A program made the translations under genes and the position numbers. The notes below the pieces were generated by a model. It saw only the letters and a program-made list of their open reading frames with translations, was not told the origin of the DNA and did not search any database. 64,000 nt of DNA, from contig NZ_LMHJ01000004.1 in the NCBI RefSeq assembly GCF_001427795.1, forward strand, positions 359,322 through 423,321. Direction: 5' to 3'. Position 1 is the first letter of the stretch. Each line of letters opens with the position of its first letter. Shown piece by piece: positions 17,736-25,905 of the stretch. The DNA comes from Nocardioides sp. Root682 (GTDB taxonomy: Bacteria; Actinomycetota; Actinomycetes; Propionibacteriales; Nocardioidaceae).

Positions 17736-17742
17736 CCCTCCC
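17736..17742 (-). promoter_or_regulatory. Ribosome binding site fixing the jetA GTG start
   Basis: On the minus strand GGGAGGG lies 6 bases before GTG 17729. It is the only strong purine-rich site near the beginning of the gene and argues for the GTG over the ATG at 17816. Confidence 0.7.
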
Positions 17743-18008
17743 AGTTCCGGATGATTCAGGTTGCCACGCCGGTCCGACAGATGGAGGAGGTTCTGGTGAA
17801 GACCGGCGGCATTCATTGCTCAGCAAGATCGCCTGGGTGACCGCTTCGCACCCCACCGTCGGGATCCTTGTCAGTCACCAGCCCCACCCGGCACACTTGG
17901 ACTTGACGACGTCGCGGAGCCCGGCACCAAACGCACCCCCTTCGCACTCCTGGACGGGGACCTTGCGAGAAGTCAGTCCTCTGGGTCTGGCGGGCGTGCG
18001 AAGGCACT

Positions 18009-18785
18009 ATGTGGTGCATGCCGAACGCAGGCCGGATCAGCCTCAGTGCAGCAGACTTGGCGATGCCAACGGTCGACGACCTGTCGAACAAAGGCTTCCA
18101 AAACGTGTTGCTTGACCGCGCATTGGGCGGTGGCCCGGTCCTGCGCACTAACTCGGCTGCCGCAGCCAAGCGCCTCACTCGCGAACATGTCAGTCTCTTC
18201 GTCAATCTGACCCGCCTGGTCGACAAGGCCCTCCGCGAGTACGAAGCCTCGCGGGCGGCGCTCATCAACTACCTGAGTCCGCCGGACGAGCAACTGCGTA
18301 CGACGGGCTACGTCGTGGCCGTCGACCACCTGGAGAACTGCATAAGCGCTGCCAGTCGCTCCGCCGTCATCATCAGAGCCCTGCGCGAGCGTGGGTATGG
18401 ACGGGCCGCGCCCCGGCTCACCCCGACCCAGGAGGAGCGACTTGCCTTCATCCGTAATGCAATCGAACACTCCGATGAAAGAATCCTCGGAACGTTCAAG
18501 TCCAAGAAGATCAGGAAGTTCGATAGCCACGAACCGATCGCTCTGCGACTGGCCAATCGGCATGCAGTCATCGGTGACGAGTCGATCAGGTACATCGAGC
18601 TGTCACAGGATCTTCGCAAGTTTCACCGCGCCATCGAGGTCATGCGTGGAGTGCAAACGGGCGCTCCTGGACCGAACTGGCCGAACATGAAGCTGCACAC
18701 CGACTTCGGGGTAAGGCCCGGCGGGACTGCGGTGATGGCCTCGGACTACCTGCGCGAGCTGAGCAGACTGATCGTCACCCACTAG
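18009..18785 (+). CDS. Putative HEPN-domain protein (candidate RNase)
   Basis: A 258-residue, mostly helical protein I do not recognise as a named family. The segment FIRNAIEHSDERIL (about 147-160) carries R149-N150-x3-H154. This is the R-x4-H active-site motif of HEPN RNases, where a polar residue commonly follows the Arg. A long helical region (about 50-130) precedes it, as in other HEPN folds. It is transcribed alone at the end of the island, divergent from jetA. ATG 18018 is an alternative start, with a CACTAT 7 bases before it that could be a leaderless -10. No antitoxin partner (MNT nucleotidyltransferase) is adjacent. The gene is likely real; HEPN RNase activity is a prediction from one motif. 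Confidence 0.6.
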   Translation: MWCMPNAGRISLSAADLAMPTVDDLSNKGFQNVLLDRALGGGPVLRTNSAAAAKRLTREHVSLFVNLTRLVDKALREYEASRAALINYLSPPDEQLRTTGYVVAVDHLENCISAASRSAVIIRALRERGYGRAAPRLTPTQEERLAFIRNAIEHSDERILGTFKSKKIRKFDSHEPIALRLANRHAVIGDESIRYIELSQDLRKFHRAIEVMRGVQTGAPGPNWPNMKLHTDFGVRPGGTAVMASDYLRELSRLIVTH

Positions 18786-18961
18786 TAGCCTTGCGTCCCG
18801 CGGTCCAGCCGCAGTTGTAGTGAGCCCGGATCAACGGGCGTTATCTCAGGACTGCCGTGCGTACCGACTTGTGGCCGAGGTGAGGCCTCGCGTACCGTTT
18901 CATCCGTAAACCCGCAGGTCAGAGCCGTGCAGTCCTCACTGCTCCAGGAAGTGAGTGACGC

Positions 18962-19768
18962 ATGACTGAGTCCAGGCGGACTGCCGTGATCGGTGCCGGT
19001 GTGATGGGGGAGACCCTGCTCTCGGGCCTGATCCGCTCCGGTCGTGCGGTCGAGCAGCTGGTCGTCGTCGAGAAGCGGGCCGAGCGCGCCGCCGAGCTCA
19101 GCGAGAAGTACGGCGTCTCGGTCGTCGCCGAGGTCTCGGCGGCTGCGGAGGCGGACACGGTGCTGCTGGTCGTCAAGCCGCAGGACATGGCCGACGTGCT
19201 CGCCGAGATCGGTCCCGCATTGCGCCCGGGCCAGCTGCTCATCTCGCTCGCGGCCGGCATCACCACCGGCTTCATCGAGTCGAAGGTGCCCGAGGGCATC
19301 GCTGTCGTCCGGGTCATGCCGAACACGCCGGCACTGATCGACGAGGGGATGGCGGCGATCTCGCCGGGCACCCACTGCGACGAGGGCCACCTCGTCGAGG
19401 CCGAGGAGCTGATGGGCTCGGTCGGCAAGGTCCTGCGCGTGCCCGAGAAGCAGCAGGACGCGGTCACCGCGATCAGCGGCTCCGGTCCGGCGTACCTCTT
19501 CTTCGTCGTCGAGGCAATGATCGAGGCCGGCGTCCACCTCGGCCTGCCCCGCACCACTGCCCACGAGCTGGCCGTGCAGACCCTGGTCGGCTCGGCGCTG
19601 ATGTTGCGCGAGACGGGCGAACACCCCGCCGTCCTGCGCGAACAGGTCACCTCGCCCGGTGGTACGACGGCGGCGGCCCTGCGCGAGCTCGAGGTGCACG
19701 GCGTGCGGGCGGCCTTCCTGGCCGCCCTGGAAGCTGCCCGGAACCGTTCGCGGGAGCTCGGTTCCTAG
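18962..19768 (+). CDS. proC: Pyrroline-5-carboxylate reductase
   Basis: A 268-residue ProC, the last enzyme of proline biosynthesis, reducing pyrroline-5-carboxylate with NAD(P)H. The N-terminal Rossmann loop is VIGAGVMGE (8-16), followed by KPQD and VVRVMPNTPAL. The substrate-binding C-terminal domain contains ISGSGPAY and the conserved SPGGTTAAAL near the end. Length is normal. The 176 bases between the island and proC contain no gene or tRNA I can recognise, so proC marks the right-hand edge of the defence region. Confidence 0.95.
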   Translation: MTESRRTAVIGAGVMGETLLSGLIRSGRAVEQLVVVEKRAERAAELSEKYGVSVVAEVSAAAEADTVLLVVKPQDMADVLAEIGPALRPGQLLISLAAGITTGFIESKVPEGIAVVRVMPNTPALIDEGMAAISPGTHCDEGHLVEAEELMGSVGKVLRVPEKQQDAVTAISGSGPAYLFFVVEAMIEAGVHLGLPRTTAHELAVQTLVGSALMLRETGEHPAVLREQVTSPGGTTAAALRELEVHGVRAAFLAALEAARNRSRELGS

Positions 19769-19783
19769 CTCGACGAGCCTGCG

Positions 19784-20476
19784 TCAGGCCACTTCGGCCA
19801 GGCTGCGCACGGTGCGCACTCCCGCTCCTGGCTGGGGGCCGTCGTAGCGGCCGTGGCGGTCGAGCAGGCGCGCCTGCAGGCCGGCCCGCTGGGCGCCGAC
19901 GACGTCGTGGCGCAGTGAGTCGCCCACCATCAGTGTCGCGGCGGGCGAGACGCCCAGTCGGTCGCACGCCGTGAGATAGGCACGCGGGTCCGGCTTGGCG
20001 GCCGGGAGCGCCGAGGAGGCGAACACGGGGACGTCGTCGCGGAGCAGGCCGGTACGGCGCAGCTTGTTGGTCTGGATCGTCTCGTCGCCGTTGGTGAGGA
20101 TGCCGACGGGGAGGCCGGCCCGACGGGCGCGGTCAATCACGGCCGCTGCGTCGTCGAAGGCGCGCCAGGCAGCCTGGTAGCAGCCCAGGAAGCCCGCGAA
20201 GACGTCGTCGGCCAGCGCGTCGTCGGCCAGGTCCCAGCCGGGCAGGAACGCACGGATCCGTACCCGTCGCTGCTCGGTGTAGGTCAGCTCGCGGCGCTGG
20301 GCCCGCTCGTAGTGGCGCGCCTCGAGCACGAACCACCGCTCCACGTGGTCTTCGAGCTCGGCCGGTGACTGCGCCAGGCCCATCCCCGTGAGCCACGCGC
20401 GCAGGCCGCGATCGGCCGCGCCGCGGTGGTCCACGAGCGTGTCGTCCAGGTCGAGGAGCAGTGCCTGGATCGTCAT
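19784..20476 (-). CDS. HAD-superfamily hydrolase (subfamily IA phosphatase)
   Basis: A 230-residue HAD phosphatase. Motif I is DLDDT (D9 nucleophile, D11), motif II is ILTNGDE (T in the middle third), the conserved Lys lies in AAKPDP, and motif IV is VGDSLRHDVVGA. The helical cap between motifs I and II makes it subfamily IA, similar to YjjG/PGMB-type phosphatases; the substrate cannot be read from sequence. It is convergent with proC (15 bases between stops). Confidence 0.85.
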   Translation of the reverse strand: MTIQALLLDLDDTLVDHRGAADRGLRAWLTGMGLAQSPAELEDHVERWFVLEARHYERAQRRELTYTEQRRVRIRAFLPGWDLADDALADDVFAGFLGCYQAAWRAFDDAAAVIDRARRAGLPVGILTNGDETIQTNKLRRTGLLRDDVPVFASSALPAAKPDPRAYLTACDRLGVSPAATLMVGDSLRHDVVGAQRAGLQARLLDRHGRYDGPQPGAGVRTVRSLAEVA

Positions 20477-20673
20477 GTCGTCAGTCTTTCAAAGCCCACC
20501 GACATCACCGCGCAGCGGGCCGCACCCGAACCACACAGCTGTCGTTTAACCGGCCTGGTCAAGACGACACGCCGCCGCCTCAAAAGTTTCACTGGTGAAT
20601 CTCTTCCCCATGCGTCACATCTGGCCCTATTGTCACGCTCAGGCGTCCGCAGAGTTCACTGCTGGGGAAGGCA

Positions 20674-20919
20674 GTGACGGGCGCGCAGAAAGCGGTGGTT
20701 GTCATGGCTCCTTCGTCGCGCGAGCGCGCCGAGTCCCTTCCGGACCCGAAATTCCTCACCATCGCCGAGGTCGCCTCGGTCATGCGAGTGTCCAAGATGA
20801 CCGTCTATCGACTGGTCCACAACGGCGAGCTGCCCGCGGTGCGGGTCGGGCGGTCGTTCCGGGTCACCGAGGACAACGTCAACGAGTACCTCCGAAAGAG
20901 TTTCTACGACGCCGGCTGA
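20674..20919 (+). CDS. Excisionase-type (MerR-like) helix-turn-helix DNA-binding protein
   Basis: An 81-residue protein with a single winged-helix HTH of the excisionase/MerR-like type: FLTIAEVASVMRVSKMTVYRLVHNGELPAVRVG, followed by SFRVTEDNVNEYL. Despite the family name it is a widespread actinobacterial chromosomal protein and does not indicate a phage. The GTG at 20674 has GGGGAAGG just upstream; ATG 20704 is an alternative giving a 71-residue product. A hairpin terminator follows, then bS22, a neighbourhood that I recall as common in actinobacteria. Confidence 0.8.
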   Translation: MTGAQKAVVVMAPSSRERAESLPDPKFLTIAEVASVMRVSKMTVYRLVHNGELPAVRVGRSFRVTEDNVNEYLRKSFYDAG

Positions 20920-20940
20920 TCCTGGCTGTCTCCTCATTCA

Positions 20941-20964
20941 CGGTCCGGGCACGCGCCCGGGCCG
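20941..20964 (+). terminator. Hairpin terminator after HTH gene
   Basis: CGGTCCGGGC / GCCCGGGCCG form a 10-bp stem (one G-U pair) with an ACGC loop, followed by TGCGTGTTCTTC, a weak U-rich tail. It separates the HTH gene from the bS22 gene. Confidence 0.6.
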
Positions 20965-21020
20965 TGCGTGTTCTTCATCCCATCTCCCACGCAGATTCAC
21001 CGGGGTCACCCGGTCACCGA

Positions 21021-21026
21021 TAGGCT
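21021..21026 (+). promoter_or_regulatory. Candidate -10 element of the bS22 gene
   Basis: TAGGCT fits the actinobacterial TAnnnT -10 and would start transcription near 21033, about 70 bases before the GTG start. No good -35 is visible. Confidence 0.4.
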
Positions 21027-21105
21027 GACCGGGTGCTCCGGGGACTACCTGGAGCGTCGAACGTTCCGCTGGGCAGTGACGCCCGGCGATCTGGAGAGGT
21101 TCCAC

Positions 21106-21207
21106 GTGGGTTCTGTCATCAAGAAGCGCCGTAAGCGGATGGCGAAGAAGAAGCACCGCAAGCTGCTGAAGAAGACGCGCGTGCAGCGTCGCAAGCTCGG
21201 CAAGTAG
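21106..21207 (+). CDS. 30S ribosomal protein bS22 (AURKAIP1/COX24-type, 33 residues)
   Basis: A 33-residue, extremely basic protein: MGSVIKKRRK, then repeated KK/RR/HRK, ending RVQRRKLGK. This matches the small subunit protein bS22 first seen in mycobacterial ribosome structures, also annotated AURKAIP1/COX24-domain protein. It starts at GTG 21106, with GGAGAGG 6 bases upstream. It is easily missed because a longer frame beginning at 20968 reads through the promoter region; that extension has no ribosome binding site. It binds 16S rRNA near the decoding-site region in known structures. Confidence 0.9.
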   Translation: MGSVIKKRRKRMAKKKHRKLLKKTRVQRRKLGK

Positions 21208-21272
21208 TTCTTCTGCAGTTGGTGGTCAAGCCGCGCGCGCTCTGCGCGCCGGCCTGAACCAAGGAGTCGGGT

Positions 21273-22340
21273 ATGAGCACCGGTCGCACGGTCCTGGTCA
21301 CGGGAGTTTCGCGTGACCTCGGACGCACGTTCGCACGCACCCTCGCCACCGACCCCGGAGTCGACCGCGTCATTGGCGTCGACGTGATCCCGCCCCGCGG
21401 TGATCTCGGCGACGTCACTTTCGTGCGCGCCGACATCCGCAACCCGGTGATCGCCAAGGTGATCGCCAAGGAGGACGTCGACACCGTCGTCCACATGAGC
21501 GTCATCGCCACGCCCGGCTCGGCCGGGGCCCGCGGCACGATGAAGGAGCTCAACGTCATGGGGACGATGCAGCTCCTCGCGGCGTGCCAGAAGGCCGAGC
21601 AGGTGCGCCAGCTCGTCGTGAAGTCCTCGACCATCGCGTACGGCGCCAGCAGCCGCGACCCCGCGATGTTCACCGAGGACATGGAGCCGCGGCGTCCCCC
21701 GCGGACCGGCTACGCCAAGGACGTCAACGAGGTCGAGCGCTACGTCCGTGGCTTCGCTCGTCGCCGTCCCGACGTCCAGGTGACCCTGCTGCGGTGCGCG
21801 AACGTGCTCGGGCCGCGCGTGGTGAGCCCGCTGGCCTCCTACCTGCGGATGCCGGTCATCCCGACAGTGCTGGGATTCGACCCGCGCCTGCAGTTCCTGC
21901 ACGAGAGCGACCTCAACCGCGCACTGCGCCACGCGGTCCTGTCCGACCAGGGCGGCACGTTCAACGTTGCCGGAGACGGACTGGTCATGCTGTCCCAGGC
22001 GCTGCGCCGGATGGGACGCACCAGCGTCCCGCTGCCCGGCATTGCCTTCGGCGGCCTCGGCTCGGTCCTCAAATCGGCCCGCGTGGCTGACCTCTCGCCC
22101 GAGCTGATCGCGTTCCTGACCTACGGCCGCGGCGTCGACACGACCCGGATGCGCACCGAGCTCGGGTTCGAGCCGCAGTACTCGACGGCCGAGGCGCTGG
22201 CCGAATTCATTGCCACCCTGCCACCCGCCGGCGGACGCGCAGACCGCGTCCTCGGCGCCCTGGCCGATCACCTGCCCCCGGTCGACGAGGACCGTCCCGC
22301 CCAGCTCACGCTTGCCGGAGACCACCATGGCCGACGCTGA
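21273..22340 (+). CDS. NAD-dependent epimerase/dehydratase family protein (extended SDR)
   Basis: A 355-residue extended short-chain dehydrogenase-like protein. The Rossmann segment VLVTGVSRDLG (7-17) is followed by VIGVDV and FVRADIRNP, as in NAD-dependent epimerases. Catalytic residues are altered: SSTIAYGA supplies Ser, but the Tyr lies in GYAKDVNEVE, so the usual YxxxK is not present (Lys is at +2). This may be a non-catalytic nucleotide-binding relative. AAGGAG lies 6 bases before ATG 21273. The last 14 bases overlap the acyltransferase gene, suggesting a joint function in lipid or cell-envelope metabolism. Substrate unknown. Confidence 0.8.
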   Translation: MSTGRTVLVTGVSRDLGRTFARTLATDPGVDRVIGVDVIPPRGDLGDVTFVRADIRNPVIAKVIAKEDVDTVVHMSVIATPGSAGARGTMKELNVMGTMQLLAACQKAEQVRQLVVKSSTIAYGASSRDPAMFTEDMEPRRPPRTGYAKDVNEVERYVRGFARRRPDVQVTLLRCANVLGPRVVSPLASYLRMPVIPTVLGFDPRLQFLHESDLNRALRHAVLSDQGGTFNVAGDGLVMLSQALRRMGRTSVPLPGIAFGGLGSVLKSARVADLSPELIAFLTYGRGVDTTRMRTELGFEPQYSTAEALAEFIATLPPAGGRADRVLGALADHLPPVDEDRPAQLTLAGDHHGRR

Positions 22341-23535
22341 CATCATCCCGATCGGAACCCGCGGCCAGCCCGGCCGCGGCACCGGTACCCGTCCTTCCTC
22401 CGCTGCCCGGGGCCTCGCGCCCAAGGGCGGTACGACGAAGAAGACTCCGCCCGCGAAGCCCGCGCCCGCGAACAAGCCGGTCGCCGAGGCCGACACTTCG
22501 TCGTCCGACGACGTCCTCGCCCCCACGCGGCCCGATGACCAGCCGGTCATCGCGACCTCGTCCCTGCTCGACGACGCGGCCGACGTACCCACCGGTCTGA
22601 CGGCGGCGCGCACCGACGAGCGTTCGACCAACCCGCTGGCTGGGATCCCGATCGGCGACTGGCTCGCTGCCTTCCAGCACGCCAGCCGCGAGATGTTCGG
22701 GGACCAGTGGGAGCCCCACTTGGCCCGGTTCCTGGCCTTCCTGCGTCGCCGGCTCACCGGCGACTACACCGTCGACGAGTACGGCTTCGACGAAGAGGTC
22801 ACCACCCGGTTCTTCATGGCCGCGTTGCGTCCGATCGCCGACAAGTGGTTCCGGATCGAGGTCCGCGGCGCGGAGAACATCCCCGCCACCGGCGGCGCCC
22901 TGGTCGTCTCCAACCACTCGGGCACGATCCCGATGGACGGTCTGATGACCATCGTCTCGATCCACGACCAGACCGGGCGCCACCTGCGGCCGCTCGGTGC
23001 TGACCTCGTGTTCCGCCTGCCGGTGGTCGGCGCCCTCGCCCGCAAGGGTGGCGCCACGCTGGCCTGCACCGAGGACGCCGAGAGGATGCTCCGCGGCGGC
23101 GAGCTCGTCGGGGTGTGGCCCGAAGGCTTCAAGGGCATCGGCAAGCCGTTCTCGGACCGCTACAAGCTGCAGCGCTTCGGCCGCGGTGGCTTCGTGTCCG
23201 CAGCCCTGCGCACCGGTGTCCCGATCGTGCCGCTCTCGGTCGTCGGCGCCGAGGAGATCTACCCGCTCGTCGGCAACATCCCCTCGCTGGCGCGCCTGAT
23301 CGGGGTGCCCTACATCCCGATCACGCCGTTCTTCCCGTTGCTCGGCCCGCTCGGCCTGGTTCCACTGCCCTCGAAGTGGCTGCTGGAGTTCGGCGAGCCG
23401 ATCCGCACCGACGAGTACGACGCCGGCGCGGCCGAGGACCCGATGCTGGTCTTCAACGTGACCGACCAGGTGCGCGAGACGATCCAGCAGACGCTCTACA
23501 GCCTGCTCATGCAGCGCCAGTCCGTCTTCAAGTAG
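22327..23535 (+). CDS. Lysophospholipid acyltransferase (PlsC/1-acylglycerol-3-phosphate acyltransferase family)
   Basis: A 402-residue protein. The first ~130 residues are a low-complexity Pro/Ala/Lys-rich leader. A PlsC-type acyltransferase domain follows, with SNHSGTIPMDG as the His block and VWPEGFKG as the PEG motif. The His block has a longer H-x6-D spacing than the classic H-x4-D. It should transfer acyl groups to a lysophospholipid or related acceptor at the membrane. The start at 22327 overlaps the upstream epimerase gene by 14 bases. A longer in-frame extension from 22210 lies inside that gene and was rejected. Confidence 0.85.
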   Translation: MADADIIPIGTRGQPGRGTGTRPSSAARGLAPKGGTTKKTPPAKPAPANKPVAEADTSSSDDVLAPTRPDDQPVIATSSLLDDAADVPTGLTAARTDERSTNPLAGIPIGDWLAAFQHASREMFGDQWEPHLARFLAFLRRRLTGDYTVDEYGFDEEVTTRFFMAALRPIADKWFRIEVRGAENIPATGGALVVSNHSGTIPMDGLMTIVSIHDQTGRHLRPLGADLVFRLPVVGALARKGGATLACTEDAERMLRGGELVGVWPEGFKGIGKPFSDRYKLQRFGRGGFVSAALRTGVPIVPLSVVGAEEIYPLVGNIPSLARLIGVPYIPITPFFPLLGPLGLVPLPSKWLLEFGEPIRTDEYDAGAAEDPMLVFNVTDQVRETIQQTLYSLLMQRQSVFK

Positions 23536-23708
23536 TTTCGCCGAGCGCGTCTCCGGCGCAGATCCGGGGCAGCAAGCTGCCCGTCGACGCCTCCCGCCGC
23601 GCTGCCGGCGGCGCAGTTGCCTCGAGTGCAGCCCGAGTTGGCATGGCGGCAAGCCAGCTGTGCCGGTCACCGAGCGCGTCTCAACGCGGCCGGTCGGCTA
23701 CGAACAAC

Positions 23709-23727
23709 AGTTGCCGGTGAGGCAACT
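23709..23727. terminator. Hairpin between convergent acyltransferase and DUF5667 genes
   Basis: AGTTGCC / GGCAACT is a perfect 7-bp inverted repeat with a GGTGA loop, overlapping the stop codon of the minus-strand gene. It could terminate either strand. The preceding ~170 bases (23536-23708) hold two copies of a GAGCGCGTCTC string (about 23547 and 23672) but no gene. Confidence 0.45.
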
Positions 23728-24838
23728 ACTTCAGCAAGCCACCCAGAAGACCGCCGAGGCCGTCGACCAGCGTGCCGGTCAGCGTCTCGTCGCCCGTGGA
23801 CGGGGTCGAGCCGTCGCCGTTGAGCCCGTCCGTGACACCGTCGGTGACCTTGTCGATCACTTCGCCGACACCCTCGGTGACCTTGGTGGGCACCTCGGTG
23901 GGGTCGACGGGCGATGCGGGGCCGGTCGGCGTCTCGGTCGGAAGCACCGGAGCCTTGCTCGGCTTGTCGTTCGGCTTGACCGTCGTCCCCGGTGAGGTGA
24001 CCGAGGCGGTGTCAGGGATGGTGCCGCTGAGCACGTTGCTGAGGGACTGCAGTGCGAAGCCGGGGACCTCGGTGAGGTCGCCGTCGGCACAGGTCGCACA
24101 GGCTTCCCAGGCAGCCACGTCGACCTGGCGGACGGTCTGCGTGGCAGTGATCAGGATCGAGCGGCTCTCGGCCGGGACGACCGGTCCGAGGGCGCTCAGG
24201 ACGTCCATGCTGTCGGCGGCGAAGGCCCGCAGGTCAGCGATCCGATCGCCCTGGCCCGTCGTGGCGTAGTCGTCGAGGGTGGCCTCGGAGGCCTGCTCGG
24301 TCTGGTCGGTGAAGTCCTGCAGCGTCGAGGAGATCACGTCCGGGTCGGCGTCGCGGGCGGTCAGCTCGCGAACCTCGTCGAGGCGGGCCTCGGCGTGGGC
24401 CAGCAGCGTCTCGGCCCGGGAGGCCTCGTCGGGCTGCAGGTTGCTCTGGGCGTTCTCGATCGCACGCTTGACCGGGTAGAGCACGTCACCGGGGAGGGCG
24501 CTCTGCGAGGCCATGGCCATCGAACCGGTGGCCGACACCACGGCGAAGCCGCCGACGACGGCCGCGAGACGGCGCTCACGGGAGCCGCGGCGCTGCCGCG
24601 GGGTGAGTCGGGCAGCGAGGGCCTCGTCGACGCGAGCGGGCTCGCGCTCGGCAGCGGCGATCAGCTGGGTGCGCAGGGACGCGACGAAGTCGGGTCGGGC
24701 GGTGACGGGCTCCACGGAGCGCAGCGCAGCCACCACGTCGAGCAGCTCGCGATGTCCCTCGACGTCACCGGTCTTGCCGGTCACCAGGGCATCGAACTCC
24801 TCGGCGCGTCGCGACCAGGCGTTCGGGCGCATCACCAT
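23726..24838 (-). CDS. DUF5667 membrane protein, putative partner/anti-sigma of the BldN-like sigma factor
   Basis: A 370-residue protein. The N-terminal ~85 residues are cytoplasmic-looking, and a membrane segment follows at about 90-112 (LAAVVGGFAVVSATGSMAMA). The DUF5667 helical region comes next (SALPGDVLYPVKRAIENAQ, then EASRAETLLAHAEARLDEV). A Pro/Thr-rich tail ends in a Gly/Leu-rich stretch. The gene directly follows the sigma factor gene, the arrangement of BldN and its membrane anti-sigma RsbN in Streptomyces. Anti-sigma function is inferred from position and topology. The start at 24838 has GAGG 6 bases upstream; two upstream in-frame ATGs lack this spacing. Confidence 0.7.
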   Translation of the reverse strand: MVMRPNAWSRRAEEFDALVTGKTGDVEGHRELLDVVAALRSVEPVTARPDFVASLRTQLIAAAEREPARVDEALAARLTPRQRRGSRERRLAAVVGGFAVVSATGSMAMASQSALPGDVLYPVKRAIENAQSNLQPDEASRAETLLAHAEARLDEVRELTARDADPDVISSTLQDFTDQTEQASEATLDDYATTGQGDRIADLRAFAADSMDVLSALGPVVPAESRSILITATQTVRQVDVAAWEACATCADGDLTEVPGFALQSLSNVLSGTIPDTASVTSPGTTVKPNDKPSKAPVLPTETPTGPASPVDPTEVPTKVTEGVGEVIDKVTDGVTDGLNGDGSTPSTGDETLTGTLVDGLGGLLGGLLK

Positions 24839-24953
24839 GTCCATCCTCGCTCGAGCAGGGTCCATCGGACCCGTCCATCCGTACACCTGGTGAACGAGGG
24901 AGCAACGACAGAAGTTACGCGGGCGGAGCTGGGGGAGAGCGGGGCGAGGGCGT

Positions 24954-25760
24954 TCATCGCAGGCCCTCCGGCATCAGCTTGGCGAGGTTGCGGACGCCGC
25001 GCAGCTGCAGCTGCTTGATCGCGCCGTCGCTGCGACCCAGGGCGGTGGCGGTCTCCGCGATGCTCATGCCCTGCAGGAAGCGCATGATCAGGCAGTCGCG
25101 CTGTTCGTTGGGCAGCTTGGTGAGGGACTGGAGCAGGATCTCGTTGGTGAGCCCGGCGAGAACGGCGTTCTCGGGTCCCTCGGTCGAGTCGTCGTGCTGG
25201 CCCATGTCCTCGGTGGTCATCTCGAGGCGGGTGCGGCCGGCCTTGAAGTGGTCGGTCGCGAGGTTGCGGGCGATGGTCATCAGCCAGGCGCCGAAGTCCT
25301 TGCCCTGCCACCGGAACGACGACATGTTGCGCAGGGCCCGGAAGAAGGTCTCCGAGCAGAGGTCCTCGGCGACCACGACCGAGCGGGTGCGGTAGTAGAG
25401 GAACCGGTAGACCGAGGGCTGGTAGTGGTCGTAGAGCATGCCGAAGGCCTCGGAGTCGCCGCCGCGGGCGAGCTCGACGAGGCCGATCAGCCGTTCGCGC
25501 GCCTCGGGGGAGTCCTCCGACGACGTGGCGAGGGTGGCGTCGCCGTACCCGGCCGGACCGGAGGTGCGGTCGAAGTCGTCGTTCGGGAGCTCGGCGTGGG
25601 CTTCGCTGAGCAGCCAGGGGTTGTCCCGACGCGTGTGTGAAGCGGTCGAGGAACCGCCGGTTCCGGCGACAGCGAGAGCGGGTTCGAGGGTCAGCGCAGC
25701 GAGCACAGCGGCGCGAAGGGCGTCGAGCCCACGCGCGGTGCCACTACGTTCCCAGGTCAT
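24954..25760 (-). CDS. ECF sigma factor, BldN-like, with N-terminal extension
   Basis: A 268-residue sigma-70 family factor. Region 2 is at about 95-165 (SEAFGMLYDHYQPSVYRFLYYRT, then DFGAWLMTIARNLATDHFKAG). Region 4 is at about 205-258 (LPNEQRDCLIMRFLQGMSIAETA). These closely resemble sigma-BldN of Streptomyces, including a long N-terminal extension (residues 1-90) with a hydrophobic LRAAVLAALTLEPALAVAG segment, comparable to the pro-sequence removed from pro-sigma-BldN. In Streptomyces BldN controls aerial development. Here the target genes are unknown. GGGAGGGGA precedes ATG 25760. The DUF5667 gene follows after 115 bases. Confidence 0.85.
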   Translation of the reverse strand: MTWERSGTARGLDALRAAVLAALTLEPALAVAGTGGSSTASHTRRDNPWLLSEAHAELPNDDFDRTSGPAGYGDATLATSSEDSPEARERLIGLVELARGGDSEAFGMLYDHYQPSVYRFLYYRTRSVVVAEDLCSETFFRALRNMSSFRWQGKDFGAWLMTIARNLATDHFKAGRTRLEMTTEDMGQHDDSTEGPENAVLAGLTNEILLQSLTKLPNEQRDCLIMRFLQGMSIAETATALGRSDGAIKQLQLRGVRNLAKLMPEGLR

Positions 25761-25905
25761 CCCCGGTCCCCTCCCTTTACCCCCACGTCGCATCCTACGG
25801 TGAAACCGATCTCAGTGTTACCCAAAACCTGCAACAGTTGAGACGTCCGATCGGACGAATCCTGCTGGTCACCACGAGCGGTCCGGGCGCCGGATCGTGG
25901 CTCGG

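Noticed and set aside
17973..18563. Minus-strand frame opposite the HEPN-like gene
   Set aside because: Both strands are open here, but only the plus strand has a coherent helical protein and a HEPN-like motif; the minus product has no recognisable feature. Some doubt remains.
18786..18961. tRNA or attachment site at the island edge
   Set aside because: No cloverleaf with a T-loop consensus and no direct repeat shared with the left edge could be found by eye.
20674..20919. Excisionase-like HTH gene as evidence of a prophage or integrative element
   Set aside because: This HTH type is a common chromosomal actinobacterial gene beside bS22, and no phage or integrase gene is near.
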